The translations under genes were made by a program, and so were the position numbers. From an uncultured Veillonella sp. (GTDB taxonomy: Bacteria > Bacillota > Negativicutes > Veillonellales > Veillonellaceae), in NCBI GenBank assembly GCA_900550455.1, contig URSE01000001.1:1-64000 (forward strand): a DNA stretch of 64,000 nucleotides, read 5' to 3'. This document shows positions 1 to 9,161 of this stretch, one piece after another (positions within the stretch are counted from its first letter, which is position 1; every line of letters begins with the position of its first letter). Under the pieces are notes generated by a model. The model did not search any database and was not told the DNA's origin. It was given only the letters and a program-made list of their open reading frames with translations.

Positions 1-63
1 CTATTAGAATTAAATGGCTGACTTAGAGAAAGTCCGTTAGATTTAGTAAAGAGGGGTAAGATT

Positions 64-561
64 ATGTCGACTGAGGTTATTAGAAATCGTGTGCTACGAA
101 TTGCCATTCTTACTGTATCCGATACGAGGACAGCAGAAACTGATAAAGGAGGCAATCGGGTACAAGAGATTGCTGAGGCCGCTCATTTAGATGTAGTTGC
201 TCGATCCTTGGTCAAGGATGATATGGAAGCTATTAGTAACGTCGTTGAAGGATGGATTTCTGATCCCTCCATTGATGTTATCGTCACAACTGGTGGTACA
301 GGCATTGCCAAGCGGGATGTGACCATTGAAGCAGTCTCTAGCCTATTAGATAAGGAAATACCAGGCTTTGGAGAGCTTTTCCGCTACATCTCTTATGTAG
401 ATGATATTGGGCTTAGAGCTATTGCATCTCGGGCCATAGCAGGTGTGGCGAGGAATAGTCTTATCTTTGCTATTCCTGGCTCTGTCGGTGCGGTTACCTT
501 GGCTATGGAACGGTTAATAGTCCCTCAAATTCCACATCTTGTGCGAGAAATTACTAAATAA
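64..561 (+). CDS. moaB: MoaB/MogA-type molybdenum cofactor protein
   Basis: 165 residues. Single MoaB/MogA (MoCF-binding) domain: the N-terminal strand with VSDTR, the GGTG loop at about residues 78-81 and the SRAIAGV...IPGS region typical of the family. Family members bind or adenylylate molybdopterin in cofactor synthesis; MoaB-type proteins are sometimes inactive in E. coli, so the exact step is open. The ATG follows an AGAGGGG ribosome binding site. Only 63 bases precede it, possibly including the last codons of an upstream gene ending in TGA at 19-21. No other molybdenum cofactor gene lies downstream in this window. Confidence 0.88.
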   Translation: MSTEVIRNRVLRIAILTVSDTRTAETDKGGNRVQEIAEAAHLDVVARSLVKDDMEAISNVVEGWISDPSIDVIVTTGGTGIAKRDVTIEAVSSLLDKEIPGFGELFRYISYVDDIGLRAIASRAIAGVARNSLIFAIPGSVGAVTLAMERLIVPQIPHLVREITK

Positions 562-664
562 TACCATCCCTAGTAGGGGTGATATAGTATGCGAATTTAG
601 TCATTAATTTATCAGATATGCATAGGAAAATCCTTGTCTTTACTAGGACTGGTAAAAGTGATTA

Positions 665-673
665 TGCTATAAT
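665..673 (+). promoter_or_regulatory. Extended -10 promoter for the phosphate module
   Basis: TG-C-TATAAT is a perfect extended -10 element, 58 bases before the DUF47 start. No convincing -35 hexamer lies at the usual spacing. Confidence 0.55.
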
Positions 674-730
674 TAATATACAGTACAAGAGTATGTACCA
701 AAGATAAAAATGATTGCGCAGGAGGACTCC

Positions 731-1360
731 ATGGCTTTCAAATTGAAAGGGAAAGAAGAAAAATTCTTCAGCATCTTAAATGATCACGCAGTGCTTTGTC
801 ACGAAGCAGGCTTGCTCTTAGTCGATGCTTTTAAAGGTGAGATCGACCCAGATGAGGCCCTTAAAGAAATTAGTAAAAAAGAAAAGGAAGCAGATGAGCT
901 TGTAAATGATACAGCAGAACGTTTGCGCAAGACCTTTATTACGCCAATGGATCGGGAGGATATTCAACTCCTTATTGATCAGTTAGACAATACCATGGAT
1001 GATATTAAAGATATTATGGATAAGGTGGTTATGTACCATGCAGGGAACCCATCTCCTGGTGCCATTCGTATGGCAGAAATCGTTGCTAAGTGCGGTAAGC
1101 ATGTAGCTAAATCCATTTCCTATATGGGATCTTTGAAGAAAAATCATGTTAAGGTAGAAGCTCGTGGTAATGAAGTCCTTCGCTTAGAAGAAGAAGCGGA
1201 TGATATTTATCACGAAGAAATGGCAGCACTTTTTGCTGATTGTAAGGATGCGATTGAACTTATTAAGTGGAAAGAAATACTTAATGCTATGGAAGATGTT
1301 ATCGATGGCTGTGAACGCCTTGTAGGAACCTTCCGTCGGGTGGTATTAAAGTATGCTTGA
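731..1360 (+). CDS. DUF47 / PhoU-like phosphate transport accessory protein
   Basis: 209 residues, all helical and highly charged, with the repeated E-ADE--E and DDI-DIMD patterns of DUF47 (PhoU-like) proteins. The ATG at 731 has GGAGGA eight bases upstream; an in-frame ATG at 710 lacks such a site and was not chosen. It overlaps the downstream Pit transporter by 8 bases, the standard arrangement in which a DUF47 protein modulates a low-affinity phosphate transporter. Cytoplasmic. Function in transport control is inferred from family and linkage. Confidence 0.9.
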   Translation: MAFKLKGKEEKFFSILNDHAVLCHEAGLLLVDAFKGEIDPDEALKEISKKEKEADELVNDTAERLRKTFITPMDREDIQLLIDQLDNTMDDIKDIMDKVVMYHAGNPSPGAIRMAEIVAKCGKHVAKSISYMGSLKKNHVKVEARGNEVLRLEEEADDIYHEEMAALFADCKDAIELIKWKEILNAMEDVIDGCERLVGTFRRVVLKYA

Positions 1361-2348
1361 TGCCCATTATTTAGTGTGGGCTGTAGTCTTCTGCGCATTG
1401 TTATTTGACTACATCAACGGCTTCCACGATACGGCTAATGCGATTGCTACCTCTGTTTCTACCCGGGCTATTTCTCCTAAGAAGGCTATTTTGATGACGG
1501 CAGTCCTTAACTTCTTAGGTGCCTTGGTATCCACAGGGGTTGCTAAGACAATCGGTGGTGATATCGTTTTATCCCCTGATTTGATCGATTCTTCCATTAT
1601 GTGTGCTGCTTTACTGGGTGCCATTATATGGAATTTATTAACTTGGATGTGGGGTATTCCGTCTTCCTCCTCACATGCCTTAATCGGCGGTGTTATTGGG
1701 GCTGTTGGCGTATCTGCTGGCTTTGGCGCCCTTAATGAGCAAGGGATTTTGAAAATCTTCTTATCTCTTATTCTTTCTCCTGTAGTAGCCATGGTTGGCG
1801 GCTATATTATCATGAAAGTATTGCTCTTTATCTTTGGTCGCTTTTCTCCTATTGCCCTCAATGACCGCTTTCGGAATATGCAGGTTTTATCTGCTATTCT
1901 TATGGCTTTTTCGCATGGCTCTAACGATGCTCAAAAGGCTATGGGGATTATTACATTGACCCTCTTATCAGGAGGCTATATTTCCACCATGGATGTACCG
2001 ACCTGGGTTAAATTGGCCTGTGCCACTTCTATGGCCTGTGGTACAGCCGTAGGTGGGTGGAAGATTATCTCCACCATGGGGACTAAGATTTTTAAGATGG
2101 AAACCATTAATGGTTTTGCTGCGGATTTGAATTCTGCCTTGACCATTTTTACCGCTACCTTCCTCCACTTGCCAGTTTCTACAACTCATGTTGTATCTGG
2201 TTCTATCATGGGGGTTGGATCTTCTAAACGAATTAAAGCCGTTAATTGGGGGGTTGCACGGTCCATGGTTATGGCTTGGTGTGTGACTATACCGCTTTCA
2301 GCCATCATGTCGGCCCTTATTTATGAAATTGGCCATTTCCTCTTCTAG
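1353..2348 (+). CDS. pit: PiT-family inorganic phosphate transporter
   Basis: 331 residues, about ten hydrophobic segments. The two PHO4 signature repeats are visible: GFHDTANAIATSVSTRAIS near residues 23-41 and FSHGSNDAQKAMG near 187-199, each carrying the conserved Asn/Asp pair. PiT proteins import phosphate (usually metal-phosphate) with H+ or Na+ across the inner membrane. The start lies inside the end of the DUF47 gene, so translation is probably coupled. A strong terminator follows. Confidence 0.93.
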   Translation: MLDAHYLVWAVVFCALLFDYINGFHDTANAIATSVSTRAISPKKAILMTAVLNFLGALVSTGVAKTIGGDIVLSPDLIDSSIMCAALLGAIIWNLLTWMWGIPSSSSHALIGGVIGAVGVSAGFGALNEQGILKIFLSLILSPVVAMVGGYIIMKVLLFIFGRFSPIALNDRFRNMQVLSAILMAFSHGSNDAQKAMGIITLTLLSGGYISTMDVPTWVKLACATSMACGTAVGGWKIISTMGTKIFKMETINGFAADLNSALTIFTATFLHLPVSTTHVVSGSIMGVGSSKRIKAVNWGVARSMVMAWCVTIPLSAIMSALIYEIGHFLF

Positions 2349-2371
2349 GAAGGAAATAGCGATTAGAGTGA

Positions 2372-2405
2372 AACAGTCTTCGCTTTCTGCGAAGGCTGTT
2401 TTTTG
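2372..2405 (+). terminator. Rho-independent terminator after pit
   Basis: A 12-bp stem (2372-2383 with 2389-2400, one wobble pair) with a 5-base loop, followed by a run of Ts. Confidence 0.9.
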
Positions 2406-2443
2406 TTGATTTTTTAAATGTCCACTATTTTTGGATAAATTTA

Positions 2444-2497
2444 ATGTTTACTATTGCGGTATATTTTCATTTGTACTATACTCTTTGTAGTAAACAT
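2444..2497 (+). promoter_or_regulatory. Promoter bracketed by a 10-bp inverted repeat (candidate Rrf2 operator)
   Basis: A promoter TTGCGG (2454-2459), 17-base spacer, TATACT (2477-2482) is flanked by the perfect inverted arms ATGTTTACTA (2444-2453) and TAGTAAACAT (2488-2497). One arm abuts the -35 box and the other covers the expected start point, 43 bases centre to centre. This fits autoregulation by the Rrf2 protein encoded 30 bases downstream; that link is inference. Confidence 0.6.
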
Positions 2498-2526
2498 AAA
2501 GGCCTTATGAACTACTGGAGGAACTC

Positions 2527-2982
2527 ATGAAGTTGAATCAAGCAACGGACTATGCTTTCCGTATGGTTTTGCACATGTCCATGATGCCTGAAGGCTTCAA
2601 GATTACCGGTTCTGAATTAGCAGGCGCAGAAATGATTCCTGAGCGTTTTTTGCTTAAGATTATGCGCATGTTGATTCAAGCGGAAATCATGCAGTCATTT
2701 AGGGGTGTTGAAGGGGGCTTTGCCCTCAAAAAAAATCCTAAGGATATTAATTTGCTCGATGTGATTCGGGCTGTAGAAGGCGAAGCTTATTTGCAACGCT
2801 GCCTCTACGATCCAGAATCCTGTAATAAGTCTTGTATGGGGCACTGCGCTGTTAATGAAGCTATGGCTACTATTCAAGATGAGCTGGCTAGCCACCTGAG
2901 AGAGGTTAACTTTGCTGATTTGGCTGAGCGAGAAAAGGAAATCCAAGGGATTACCTCACTTTGCGCTTGTGGTAATTTCTAA
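2527..2982 (+). CDS. Rrf2-family transcriptional regulator with cysteine cluster
   Basis: 151 residues. The N-terminal winged helix begins MKLNQATDYAFRM, typical of Rrf2 proteins, with the recognition region PERFLLKIMRML at about 38-49 and the wing GVEGGF at 60-65. Cysteines at 92, 99, 103 and 107, and again at 146 and 148, fall where IscR/NsrR/RsrR-type members hold an Fe-S cluster, though the spacing is not identical to NsrR. The sensed signal is therefore probably oxygen, NO or iron-sulfur status (inference). It lies 61 bases before cydA with no terminator between, so it is probably cotranscribed with or controls the cytochrome bd genes. Confidence 0.88.
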   Translation: MKLNQATDYAFRMVLHMSMMPEGFKITGSELAGAEMIPERFLLKIMRMLIQAEIMQSFRGVEGGFALKKNPKDINLLDVIRAVEGEAYLQRCLYDPESCNKSCMGHCAVNEAMATIQDELASHLREVNFADLAEREKEIQGITSLCACGNF

Positions 2983-3043
2983 GTAGCTTATATGTTTTGA
3001 TTTTATTCGTTGTTGCACGTAAGTGCGTGAAGGAGGATGCAGC

Positions 3044-4429
3044 ATGTTAGATGCAGTATTTCTTGCTCGATGGCAATTTGCTTTGACATCGATTTATCAC
3101 TGGCTCTTCGTACCACTAACCTTAGGTATGACAGTGTCCATTGCTGTGATGGAATGGTTCTTTGTTTCCACCGGCAAAGAAATTTATCAAAAGATGGCTA
3201 AGTTTTGGGGTGGTCTTTTCCTCATCAACTTTGCCATGGGGGTTGTTACTGGTATCGTACAAGAATTTCACTTCGGTATGAACTGGTCTGAATACTCTCG
3301 CTTTATGGGTGATATTTTCGGCGCTCCACTAGCTTTGGAAGCCCTGACAGCCTTTTTCCTAGAATCTACCTTTATGGGGGTTTGGATCTTCGGTTGGGGT
3401 AAGCTATCGGCTAGGGCCCATGCCATTGTTGCAAGCTTGGTTGCCTTGGGGACCAATATCTCTGCTTTCTGGATTTTGACAGCCAACTCCTTTATGCAAC
3501 ATCCGGTAGGCTACGCTATTCGCAATGGCCGTGCAGAAATGGAATCCTTTGCAACTATCCTTCAAAATGGTTACTTGCCAGGTCAATTTTTCCATATTAC
3601 CTTGAATGGTGTATTTACTGCAGGCGTTGTTATTTTCGCTGTATCCGCTTTTAAATTACTCAAGGATAAGGAATCTGAGTTTTACAAACGGTCCATTAAA
3701 TGGGGGCTCACCATTGCCCTTATCGGTGGCATCTTGGGTGCTGGTGCTGGTCACTTCCAAGGGCAGTATATCGCTAAGGTACAACCTATGAAAATGGCTT
3801 CCATCGAAGCCCTTTGGGAAACTGAAAATCCAGCTCCATTCTCCTTCGTTGCTAATATTGATGAAGCTAACCAAAAGAATACATCAGCTATTTCTGTTCC
3901 TGGCGGCTTGTCCTTCCTCGTTCATGACTCCTTCCAAGGTGAAGTTAAGGGGATTAAGAACTTACAAACAGAAGCTGTTGCTCAGTATGGCCAAGGGGAC
4001 TACATCCCGGCAGTTACACCAATCTTCTGGTCTTTCCGCGTGATGGTTCTCTCTGGTTCTATTATGCTTCTCGTTGCCTTGATTGGCCTTTGGAAGGTTC
4101 GTAAAGGAACCATTGCTAATGGTCGTGGCTTCTTGAAACTTATGCTATGGATGCTTCCATTGCCTTATCTTGCTAACTCTACCGGTTGGTTCGTAGCAGA
4201 AGCTGGCCGTCAACCTTGGTTGGTATACGGATTGCAATCCACTGCTGATGGCGTATCTAAGGCTGTAGCACCAGGTGAAATCTGGACCACTATCATCGGT
4301 TTTACAATCATTTATATTATAGCCGCTATTGCTGCCCTTTACTTGGCCGTTCAGCATATTAAAAAAGGCCCAGAAGGCCTTCATGCGGTAGATGTAAAAG
4401 AAAAAGAGGAGGCTAGATTATGGAACTAA
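3044..4429 (+). CDS. cydA: Cytochrome bd ubiquinol oxidase subunit I
   Basis: 461 residues. Start chosen at the ATG seven bases after AGGAGG (3031-3036); a GTG at 3023 would overlap this site. About nine membrane segments. His19 lies in ARWQFALTSIYHWLF, the conserved haem ligand position, and the quinol-side GRQPW motif is present. The protein is shorter than E. coli CydA (about 520), as expected for the short Q-loop class. CydA holds the haems that oxidise quinol and reduce O2 in the inner membrane. In an anaerobe-like genome this suggests oxygen scavenging or microaerobic respiration (inference). Overlaps cydB by 10 bases. Confidence 0.95.
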   Translation: MLDAVFLARWQFALTSIYHWLFVPLTLGMTVSIAVMEWFFVSTGKEIYQKMAKFWGGLFLINFAMGVVTGIVQEFHFGMNWSEYSRFMGDIFGAPLALEALTAFFLESTFMGVWIFGWGKLSARAHAIVASLVALGTNISAFWILTANSFMQHPVGYAIRNGRAEMESFATILQNGYLPGQFFHITLNGVFTAGVVIFAVSAFKLLKDKESEFYKRSIKWGLTIALIGGILGAGAGHFQGQYIAKVQPMKMASIEALWETENPAPFSFVANIDEANQKNTSAISVPGGLSFLVHDSFQGEVKGIKNLQTEAVAQYGQGDYIPAVTPIFWSFRVMVLSGSIMLLVALIGLWKVRKGTIANGRGFLKLMLWMLPLPYLANSTGWFVAEAGRQPWLVYGLQSTADGVSKAVAPGEIWTTIIGFTIIYIIAAIAALYLAVQHIKKGPEGLHAVDVKEKEEARLWN

Positions 4430-5439
4430 TTACTAATAACCTCAATGTAGTCTGGTTCATTCTCGTATTCGTTTTGTTCGCAGGCTTCTTCCTCCTGGAA
4501 GGTTTTGATTATGGTACAGGTATCCTCTTGCCATTTACAGGTAAATCCGATATTCAACGCCGCCAAATGATTAATGCTTTGGGGCCCGTATGGGACTCTA
4601 ACCAAGTGTGGATGATTACAGCTGGTGGCGCTATGTTTGCCTCTTTCCCACATGTTTATGCGACTCTTTTCTCTGGCTTCTACTTGGCTCTCTTTTTGAT
4701 GCTAGCCGCTTTAATCGCTCGTGGTGTAGCCTTTGAATTCCGTTCTAAGTCTGCTAATCCAGCTTGGCGTAAAGCCTTTGATTACTGCATTTTCTTTGGT
4801 TCCTTAATCCCAGCTCTCTTATGGGGTGTAACTGTAGGGAACTTGATTCAAGGTACTCCAATTGATGCAACTATGACTTATGTGGGTTCCTTCTGGGATC
4901 TCTTGAGCCCTTATACAATTCTGTGTGGGATTGCTTTCATTTTAGTATTTACCTACCATGGCGGCCTCTTCACAGCGATTAAGACCGCTGGTGAAGTAGC
5001 AGAACAAGCTCGTGCCGCGTCTCTTGTGGTGGGCGTTTTCACAGCTATTGGTGCTATTTTGTTGGCAGTAGCTACAGCTATTTTTACAGATATGTTCCAT
5101 TCTACATTGGCTATCGTCTTTTATGTGGTAGCTGTTGTATTCTTCCTCATTTCTTGGTTTGCAGCGCGTACACGGAACACGAAAACAGGCTTTCTTTTCA
5201 GTAGTTTAACTGTTATCATGATTACAGCAGCATACTTTGCAGGTTTGTTCCCTAGAATTATGGTTTCTAGCCTCAACCCTGCTTGGAGCTTAACCATTGA
5301 TAACGCATCTTCTTCTCCATATACCTTAGCTTTGATGACTGTAGTAGCACTAGTCTTTGTGCCAATCGTATTGATTTACAAGATTTGGACTTACTACACA
5401 TTCCGCAACCGTGTATCTGAACAGGATTTGCACTACTAA
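4420..5439 (+). CDS. cydB: Cytochrome bd ubiquinol oxidase subunit II
   Basis: 339 residues, about eight membrane segments. The N-terminus carries LEGFDYGTGILLPF and the following GPVWDSNQVW block, both diagnostic of CydB. Partner of CydA in the bd oxidase. Translation starts within the end of cydA behind AGAGGAGG. A terminator closes the unit, although the cydDC gene starts only 60 bases further on. Confidence 0.95.
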   Translation: MELITNNLNVVWFILVFVLFAGFFLLEGFDYGTGILLPFTGKSDIQRRQMINALGPVWDSNQVWMITAGGAMFASFPHVYATLFSGFYLALFLMLAALIARGVAFEFRSKSANPAWRKAFDYCIFFGSLIPALLWGVTVGNLIQGTPIDATMTYVGSFWDLLSPYTILCGIAFILVFTYHGGLFTAIKTAGEVAEQARAASLVVGVFTAIGAILLAVATAIFTDMFHSTLAIVFYVVAVVFFLISWFAARTRNTKTGFLFSSLTVIMITAAYFAGLFPRIMVSSLNPAWSLTIDNASSSPYTLALMTVVALVFVPIVLIYKIWTYYTFRNRVSEQDLHY

Positions 5440-5448
5440 TGTGTAGCG

Positions 5449-5481
5449 ATAAGGCATGCTTCTTGCATGCCTTATTTTTTT
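5449..5481 (+). terminator. Rho-independent terminator after cydB
   Basis: Perfect 11-bp stem (5449-5459 with 5465-5475), 5-base loop, then seven Ts. cydDC lies just after it, so its expression needs readthrough or its own promoter, which I could not identify. Confidence 0.88.
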
Positions 5482-5498
5482 GATTAGAAAGAGTGACT

Positions 5499-8400
5499 AT
5501 GATTAATCCAATCGCTTTTCAGGAGATAAAAAAGCATAAGAAAATATTGTCGTCTATGCTGGTAACTAGTATCCTTAACGCCTTGTCAGTTGTGAGCCAA
5601 GCTTGGTTTTTTGCTACCCTTATTACAGACCTCTTCTTAAAAGATGCAAAAATAGGGGATGAGATAGATGTTTTGATCCCTTTAGCGGTGGCTATTATCA
5701 TCCGTTTGCTAACCTCCTATGGCCAAGAGGCGGCTGCCATATCCTTAGCTCATGCCGGCAAAGTGGCCTTGCGCAAGCGTTTGATTAAGCACCTTAAGGT
5801 AGGAGGCTTACAACAGCCGGAATCCCATGGGGATATGATTCATCTCATGACGGATGGGTTGGATCAAATTGAAGCCTATATCTCGCGTTATATACCCCAG
5901 ATGCTTTATACGATTCTGGTTCCTTTAGTTATGGGGATTGCCATTGTGGATACAGTGCCTTGGTTAGGCCTGATTCTCATTGTTACAGTTCCTATGATTC
6001 CTTTCTTTATGATCCTCATCGGTAAACGGGCAGAGGCTATGAACAAGGAACAGTGGGAACGGATGTCACTCTTGTCAGGGCACTTCTTGGATATGTTACA
6101 GGGGCTAACAACGCTTAAGGTCTTTGGGCGTGCTAAAGAACAAATCCAAGTTATCGCTCGTATGTCCGGTGAATTCCGAGATTCCACTTTGAAAGTCTTA
6201 CGAGTTGCTTTTTTGTCGGCCTTTGTATTGGAATTAATCTCTACAGTTTCCACGGCCCTTATTTCCGTTTATATGGGCTTAGATCTTTTGGCGGGCCAAG
6301 TCGACTTTTTATCGGCTTTCTTTGTACTCCTCTTAGCACCAGAATTTTACACACCTTTCCGCCAACTGGGGTCTGCCTTCCATACAGGAATGTCTGGTAA
6401 GACGGCTTTAGAAGCTATTGGAGCGTATTTAAATAATAAACAATGCCTTCCTAAAGGAGGGGATTTGGTTTTTGCGCAAGATATACAACACATAGAAGTA
6501 AAGAACTTGTCTTTTACCTATCCTAAAGGGCAACACCCAGCCTTGGAAGATATTTCTATAAGTTTGGAACGCGGTAAGCCCACTATGTTCGTTGGAGAGT
6601 CAGGGGCAGGTAAATCTACTTTGGCTCATCTTTTAACAGGCTTTTTGCAGGCTCCCAAGGGGACTGTTTTTGTCAATGGACAAGATTTAGACCAGATCTC
6701 TATGGACTGGTGGCGAGATCAGATTATATACGTTTCTCAAAAGCCTCACCTATTTAAAGGTTCCTTGCGGGATAATCTAACCTGGGGACAGGATATGCCA
6801 GATGAGGATATAATAGCTGCTCTTAAGACTGCTGAAGCTTACGACTTTGTTATGGCTAAGACAGATGGCTTAGATTGCCATGTGGGGGCTGGAGGCCTTG
6901 GCTTGTCAGGTGGTGAGCAACAACGTATTGCATTGGCTCGTGCCTTCTTGAGAAAAGGACAAATCCTAGTCCTCGATGAAGTGACAGCTCATTTAGATTT
7001 AGCTACAGAAGAGTCGGTAGGCCGTGCCCTTAAACGGCTCATGCAGGATAAGCTGGTTTTAATCATAGGTCATCGTTTACAGACTATGGCTTGGGCTCAT
7101 AAGTTAGTAGTATTCCGCGATGGTCGTATGGATGACCAAGGATCTTATGAAGATTTACTCGCAAAGAATGGTTACTTTGCGTCTCTTATTAAAGCAGGTG
7201 CGGGTGTCTTAGAAGATTCCATCCAAGCTGATAATGCTATTCCAGCAGCTCAAGTGCAGAAAATATCCTCTGTATCACATCCTACCAAAAGTAAGACAAA
7301 AGTAGATTGGGAGGGGGCTGATACCCCTTGGGGCCTTCTATTTAAGGTTCTTAGTAGAGCCCGGATAGCCTTAGTTTTGGCCCTCATCTTCTCCTTCCTT
7401 ACTGTCTTTATGAACCTAGGCCTCCTAGGCCTTTCGGCTTGGCTCGTGGCGACTGCTGCCTTGCATCCGCCATTGGTCGCCTTATCCTTAGCCATTACAG
7501 GGGTTCGTTTCTTCGGGATTGCCCGCGCTGTATGCCGTTACTTTGAACGCCTGTTTTCCCACCGTATGGCCTTCCAAGGTCTCTATGGCTTACGGGTTTG
7601 GTTTTATGAAAAATTGGAGCCCATCAGTTTGCAAGTGTTTAAGTCACTAGGTGCAGGGGATCTGTTGGGGCGCATTATGGCGGATATAGAAACCTTACAA
7701 TTTTTCTACTTGCGAGTTCTGATTCCTCCTACAGCAGCCCTCATTTTGAGTCTCTTAGTAGGCCTCTATTTGGGCCAGTTCTCTCTTTGGCTTTGGTTGG
7801 TGGTAGGCTTTTCCTTTATTATGACCGTCTTGGTAATTCCTGTAAGCTTGGTAAGGTCTACCCATAAGACCTCTCAATGGATTTCTAAGCAACAAGGGCT
7901 AGCTAAGGTAGATTTGGCGGAAACCCTTAATGGTATGGAGGATATCATTGCTTACCAACAAATGGATTCCGTTTTTAATCGCCTTGAGAAACGCTTTACC
8001 GATATCGATTATAAGAAGTCTAATATCGCAGATGCTACTAATGGGTCTACGATGATCTTCTTAGTAACTGTACAGGTGGCTGTAGTAGCGGCAGCTCTTA
8101 TTGCAGGAACATCTATTTCTGGCCTTGAAGCGGGGGTTTATGTGGCTGTTATTGCCATCGTGACCCAAGCTTGGTTTGAGGTCCTTCAGCCCATGACTGT
8201 GGCTGTTCACCATGGCTATGAAAGTGCCTTGGCTGTGCGTCGATTGGGGGCTATCGATAAGGCTCCGAAAGCTTTGACAGAACCAGCTCAACCTGCCCAA
8301 GTCCCAAAGGCCTATGATATTGTCTTTGATGACCTTAATTTCTCCTATGAAGATAAGAAGATTTATGCTCATTTTGATCTGACCATTCCAGAGGGGCAGC

Positions 8401-9035
8401 ATCTGGCCATTGTAGGTGGTTCTGGTGCAGGCAAATCCACCCTTTTTAATGCGTTGACACGTTTGTATGACTACCAAGGATCCATTAAGGTGGGTGGGGT
8501 TGAACTTAAATCCCTCCTGTCGGATGAAGGGCGGAGTTTGTTCGGTGTTGTTACCCAGGATACTTATATTTTCCATGCTAGCTTGGAAGAGAATATTCGC
8601 TTGGCTAACCCTCATGCTAGACAGGACCAATTGGAGAAGGCCTTACAGTTTGCTTCTCTACAAGGGCTTATCAGTCGCCTGCCGCAGGGATTAGCAACCA
8701 TTGTGGGATCCGGTGGACAGGGCCTATCCGGTGGGGAACGACAACGGGTAGCTTTGGCTCGACTCTACCTCCGGCAAAGTCCAATCCTCCTCTTGGATGA
8801 ACCTTTAGAAGGGCTTGATCAAGTCACAAAAGGAGCTATTCAAGAAGACCTTATGGCCTTTATGGAAGGACGGACCAGTTTATATATTACCCACCAATTG
8901 GAGGGTATTGAAAAGATGGACCGTATTCTCTTCATGGAGGATGGGCATATTGTAGAAGATGGAACCTTTGAACAGTTGATTGAGAAGAAGGGACGTTTCT
9001 ATCAATACTGTATTTTATCTATGGCTCGTGTATAG
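5499..9035 (+). CDS. cydDC: Fused CydD-CydC ABC exporter
   Basis: 1178 residues holding two complete ABC exporter halves in one chain. Half 1 (CydD-like): membrane domain about 15-310, Walker A GESGAGKST about 366-374, signature LSGGEQQR about 469-476, Walker B ILVLDE. A linker at about 565-605 follows. Half 2 (CydC-like): membrane domain from about 620, Walker A GGSGAGKST at 973-981, then LSGGERQR and ILLLDEP. CydDC exports thiols (glutathione/cysteine in E. coli) and is needed to assemble cytochrome bd, which fits its place after cydAB. The usual form is two separate genes; fused forms are known in some bacteria. ATG 5499 is preferred over an in-frame GTG at 5493. No frame disruption is seen. 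Confidence 0.92.
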   Translation: MINPIAFQEIKKHKKILSSMLVTSILNALSVVSQAWFFATLITDLFLKDAKIGDEIDVLIPLAVAIIIRLLTSYGQEAAAISLAHAGKVALRKRLIKHLKVGGLQQPESHGDMIHLMTDGLDQIEAYISRYIPQMLYTILVPLVMGIAIVDTVPWLGLILIVTVPMIPFFMILIGKRAEAMNKEQWERMSLLSGHFLDMLQGLTTLKVFGRAKEQIQVIARMSGEFRDSTLKVLRVAFLSAFVLELISTVSTALISVYMGLDLLAGQVDFLSAFFVLLLAPEFYTPFRQLGSAFHTGMSGKTALEAIGAYLNNKQCLPKGGDLVFAQDIQHIEVKNLSFTYPKGQHPALEDISISLERGKPTMFVGESGAGKSTLAHLLTGFLQAPKGTVFVNGQDLDQISMDWWRDQIIYVSQKPHLFKGSLRDNLTWGQDMPDEDIIAALKTAEAYDFVMAKTDGLDCHVGAGGLGLSGGEQQRIALARAFLRKGQILVLDEVTAHLDLATEESVGRALKRLMQDKLVLIIGHRLQTMAWAHKLVVFRDGRMDDQGSYEDLLAKNGYFASLIKAGAGVLEDSIQADNAIPAAQVQKISSVSHPTKSKTKVDWEGADTPWGLLFKVLSRARIALVLALIFSFLTVFMNLGLLGLSAWLVATAALHPPLVALSLAITGVRFFGIARAVCRYFERLFSHRMAFQGLYGLRVWFYEKLEPISLQVFKSLGAGDLLGRIMADIETLQFFYLRVLIPPTAALILSLLVGLYLGQFSLWLWLVVGFSFIMTVLVIPVSLVRSTHKTSQWISKQQGLAKVDLAETLNGMEDIIAYQQMDSVFNRLEKRFTDIDYKKSNIADATNGSTMIFLVTVQVAVVAAALIAGTSISGLEAGVYVAVIAIVTQAWFEVLQPMTVAVHHGYESALAVRRLGAIDKAPKALTEPAQPAQVPKAYDIVFDDLNFSYEDKKIYAHFDLTIPEGQHLAIVGGSGAGKSTLFNALTRLYDYQGSIKVGGVELKSLLSDEGRSLFGVVTQDTYIFHASLEENIRLANPHARQDQLEKALQFASLQGLISRLPQGLATIVGSGGQGLSGGERQRVALARLYLRQSPILLLDEPLEGLDQVTKGAIQEDLMAFMEGRTSLYITHQLEGIEKMDRILFMEDGHIVEDGTFEQLIEKKGRFYQYCILSMARV

Positions 9036-9037
9036 GA

Positions 9038-9069
9038 AAATCTCCCCTCTTAGAGGGGAGATTTTTTTA
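9038..9069 (+). terminator. Rho-independent terminator after cydDC
   Basis: Perfect 12-bp stem (9038-9049 with 9053-9064) with a 3-base loop, running into seven Ts. Confidence 0.92.
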
Positions 9070-9117
9070 TAAGAGATGGCTAGATTGATACCTATGAGAG
9101 GGGATACGATTAGAATG

Positions 9118-9126
9118 TGGTATAAT
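9118..9126 (+). promoter_or_regulatory. Extended -10 promoter for the 9162 gene
   Basis: TGG-TATAAT, 36 bases before the start codon. No clear -35 hexamer at 16-18 bases. Confidence 0.5.
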
Positions 9127-9161
9127 TAATTCATTATTGATGAATGAATGAGGAGGGGCTT

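Noticed and set aside
562..640. Terminator after moaB (CATCCCTA-G-TAGGGGTG dyad)
   Set aside because: The two halves leave almost no loop and there is no T run, so termination is doubtful.
8061..8630. 189-residue minus-strand frame opposite the CydC half
   Set aside because: Shadow of a gene with intact ABC motifs; no start signal.
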